Positions 62,507 to 64,000 of a stretch of 64,000 nucleotides of DNA are shown one piece after another. A model generated the notes under the pieces. The model was not told the DNA's origin, did no database searches, and saw only the letters and a program-made list of their open reading frames with translations. Source of the DNA: Nemopilema nomurai (lineage: Eukaryota; Cnidaria; Scyphozoa; Rhizostomeae; Rhizostomatidae). The stretch spans positions 433,471 through 497,470 of the forward strand of contig PEDN01001362.1 in the NCBI GenBank assembly GCA_003864495.1, written 5' to 3'. Positions within the stretch are counted from its first letter, which is position 1. Each line of letters opens with the position of its first letter. The position numbers were made by a program, and so were the translations under genes.

Positions 62507-62749
62507 CTTGCTGAAGGGCGAAACGGTCTGTCTATGATCGAAAGTAAGAACAATACTGCGTACATTCCTTTTAACGCAATATGTATAGCTATACAGGATT
62601 ACATGACTTGGAAAACCTTGGCCACATGGCTAGATTAGATACAATAGGCGAAAGCATACCAGAAGGAGGGAACCAAATACAGCGACAAAATTGTTGAAGA
62701 AAAGTAATTAAAATTCATTAACGCAAAGACAAAAATTCCTAATAAAGCC

Positions 62750-63176
62750 TAGTTTCCATATAGTCGCTGAAGTGGCTGGAGTCGCCTGGATCGATCAAAA
62801 ACGGGTTCAGCGACCCCAGCGACTTTATGGAAACAAGCTAATTTATTTTGCTAGCGACCCTCAACAACCCTGGCGACCCAGTCGCTGGGATCGCTGAAGT
62901 TCTATTTCAGCGACCCTCAGCGACCCACGGTTGAGTGCACCCAAAGAAATATTTTAATGGAAACATGGCAGCGACCGTCAGCGCCTGCTAGAAAGCATAG
63001 CGCATGCTCGCGCGCAATTCTAATTGCTAGGCCCAGATTCTGGACGCTTTGATCTGGAATCGTGCGACCCTCAGCGACCAAATGGAAACAGACTGTTGCT
63101 GGAGTCGCTGGGGTCGCTGAACTCATTTTGAGCGATCCTGGCGACTCCAGCGACTTCAGCGACTATATGGAAACCA
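62750..63176. mobile_element. Fold-back MITE with about 76-bp terminal inverted repeats
   Basis: The left end runs from GTTTCCATATAGTCGCTGAA through a block ending TTCAGCGACCCCAGCGACT. The right end is its inverted copy with only a few mismatches over about 76 bp. The interior is built from further inverted CAGCGACC / GGTCGCTG words. This is a non-autonomous DNA transposon, unassigned; no clear target duplication was found. Confidence 0.75.
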
Positions 63177-63212
63177 GATATTTTGTTTAATAACATTTGT
63201 AGACAGCGTCTG

Positions 63213-63596
63213 TTATTTGGAACCTGGTGATGTAATCTGGAGAATCGAGAAATCTGTAATAGAACTAACCTCATCAGTGGTATTGGTCTCGATTACATTT
63301 ATTCCGAGCAATTCTGGATAAAAAGGCCAAGTTTTAGCCTTGTACCTTCTTTTGCGTCTAAGTTTCCGCCACACTAACCCTTCTGTGTTCACACTGGCCA
63401 ACTTTTGATTATTTACACGCGCGTTGGATTGCGAACTCCTCATGAACAGAATTGAAAAAGCGTTGTAATCGCTTATAATCGCGGTCACAAGGTAAAGTGA
63501 AATTTCACATGCTGGAAATCGATTTTCCAAATTAGTTATACTTTTATTAGTTATATTAGCAATTGACAAAAGATACAAGGTCATCATCATCATCAT
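63213..63596 (-). CDS. Unrecognised 127-codon frame, uncertain
   Basis: An open frame from a run of five ATG codons (63582-63596) to 63213. No known domain is recognised. The N-terminal half is moderately hydrophobic (SLYLVTAIISDYNAFSILFM) and the middle has a basic cluster (WRKLRRKRRYKAK). The length exceeds most chance frames here, but the start lies in an ATG microsatellite and there is no paralogue in the window. It may be chance or part of an unrecognised element. Confidence 0.2.
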   Translation of the reverse strand: MMMMMTLYLLSIANITNKSITNLENRFPACEISLYLVTAIISDYNAFSILFMRSSQSNARVNNQKLASVNTEGLVWRKLRRKRRYKAKTWPFYPELLGINVIETNTTDEVSSITDFSILQITSPGSK

Positions 63597-64000
63597 CCTA
63601 GCTTGTAATGTTGCTTCGCAGAAGGCAGAACAAGGTCCGACCACCAAGTTACTTGCACCTTTTTAAAAATGTAGGCTCAGAACAAACATGGAAGGTGCAT
63701 CATGTATATAGAGAGATTTTCATTGAAAAGAAACATCATTGAAAGAAAACGGACATACAAGAGACATATTATCTCAAACATACAGGTGCTATATGTGTCA
63801 GTTTTAAATGTTGATTGAGCCCAAAGAGATGAGCTAAGCAAAAATAAACAGCCTTATAAACAAATTTTCCGACAATATATACAATCGTGGAACATTTCAC
63901 CCCTGCACTCACAAGAAACAGTGGCGATATATCTGCTGTTGACTAAATTTGGCTACTCAAAGAACAAAATGTTTTGTACATTACATCGGTGAGTTTATGC

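Larger units (their letters stand above)
61747..64000. other. 3' end of window, mostly repeats
   Basis: Contains repeat R1 copy 3, a C-rich minisatellite, a fold-back element and one weak minus-strand frame (63213-63596). No confident gene. Confidence 0.5.

Noticed and set aside
62211..62537. 108-codon Pro-rich frame
   Set aside because: Produced by the CCTCCCTACCAACC minisatellite.
1..64000. Search for prokaryotic-type systems (operons, CRISPR, insertion sequences, riboswitches)
   Set aside because: Introns, metazoan gene families, SINE and LINE relics show animal nuclear DNA; no array of regular spacers or bacterial-type gene string is present.

Overview
The window looks like animal nuclear DNA, most likely from a cnidarian (anthozoan-type) genome. 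It is AT-rich and gene-poor, with GT-AG introns, many short inverted-repeat elements, microsatellites, a tRNA-derived SINE, a Tc1-like relic and a LINE relic. The protein families are metazoan: claudin-like four-span membrane proteins, DEG/ENaC sodium channels, and secreted proteins with the fibrinogen-like domain of contactin-associated proteins. The taxon is inferred from family content; no marker gene is present. All gene models were built by eye from reading frame, splice sites and comparison among paralogues inside the window.

Layout. 1-10.8 kb holds one intronless orphan gene (4170-5006, minus) and repeats. 10.8-43.8 kb is a dispersed cluster of four claudin-like genes: A (10795-13458, minus), B (24160-27982, minus), C (33710-35349, plus) and D (41807-43800, plus). 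Each has three coding exons whose two introns are both in phase 1 and sit at the same protein positions, and each carries the claudin W / G-x-W / C / C signature in the first extracellular loop. Gene C has an apparent one-base loss inside the fourth membrane span.

45.8-49.6 kb is an inverted, head-to-head duplication of an intronless DEG/ENaC channel gene. The minus copy is intact. The plus copy has lost one G at exactly the codons of the His-Gly gating motif, which puts its conserved ATG out of frame. 51.0-61.7 kb holds two tandem four-exon genes, E1 (51026-55139) and E2 (58692-61746). They encode secreted proteins of about 280 residues, with a short N-terminal cysteine-poor module followed by a CNTNAP-type fibrinogen-like domain. 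Exons 2 and 3 have identical lengths in the two genes (199 and 182 bp).

The genes do not form an operon or a recognisable pathway. They share extracellular or membrane roles (junction-like four-span proteins, ion channels, secreted adhesion or recognition-like proteins), and every family present has expanded by local duplication. I found no prokaryotic-type system, CRISPR array, rRNA or intact tRNA gene. The most notable observations are the channel palindrome with its precise motif-destroying indel, the claudin TM4 frameshift, the E1/E2 architecture, and two strong hairpins.
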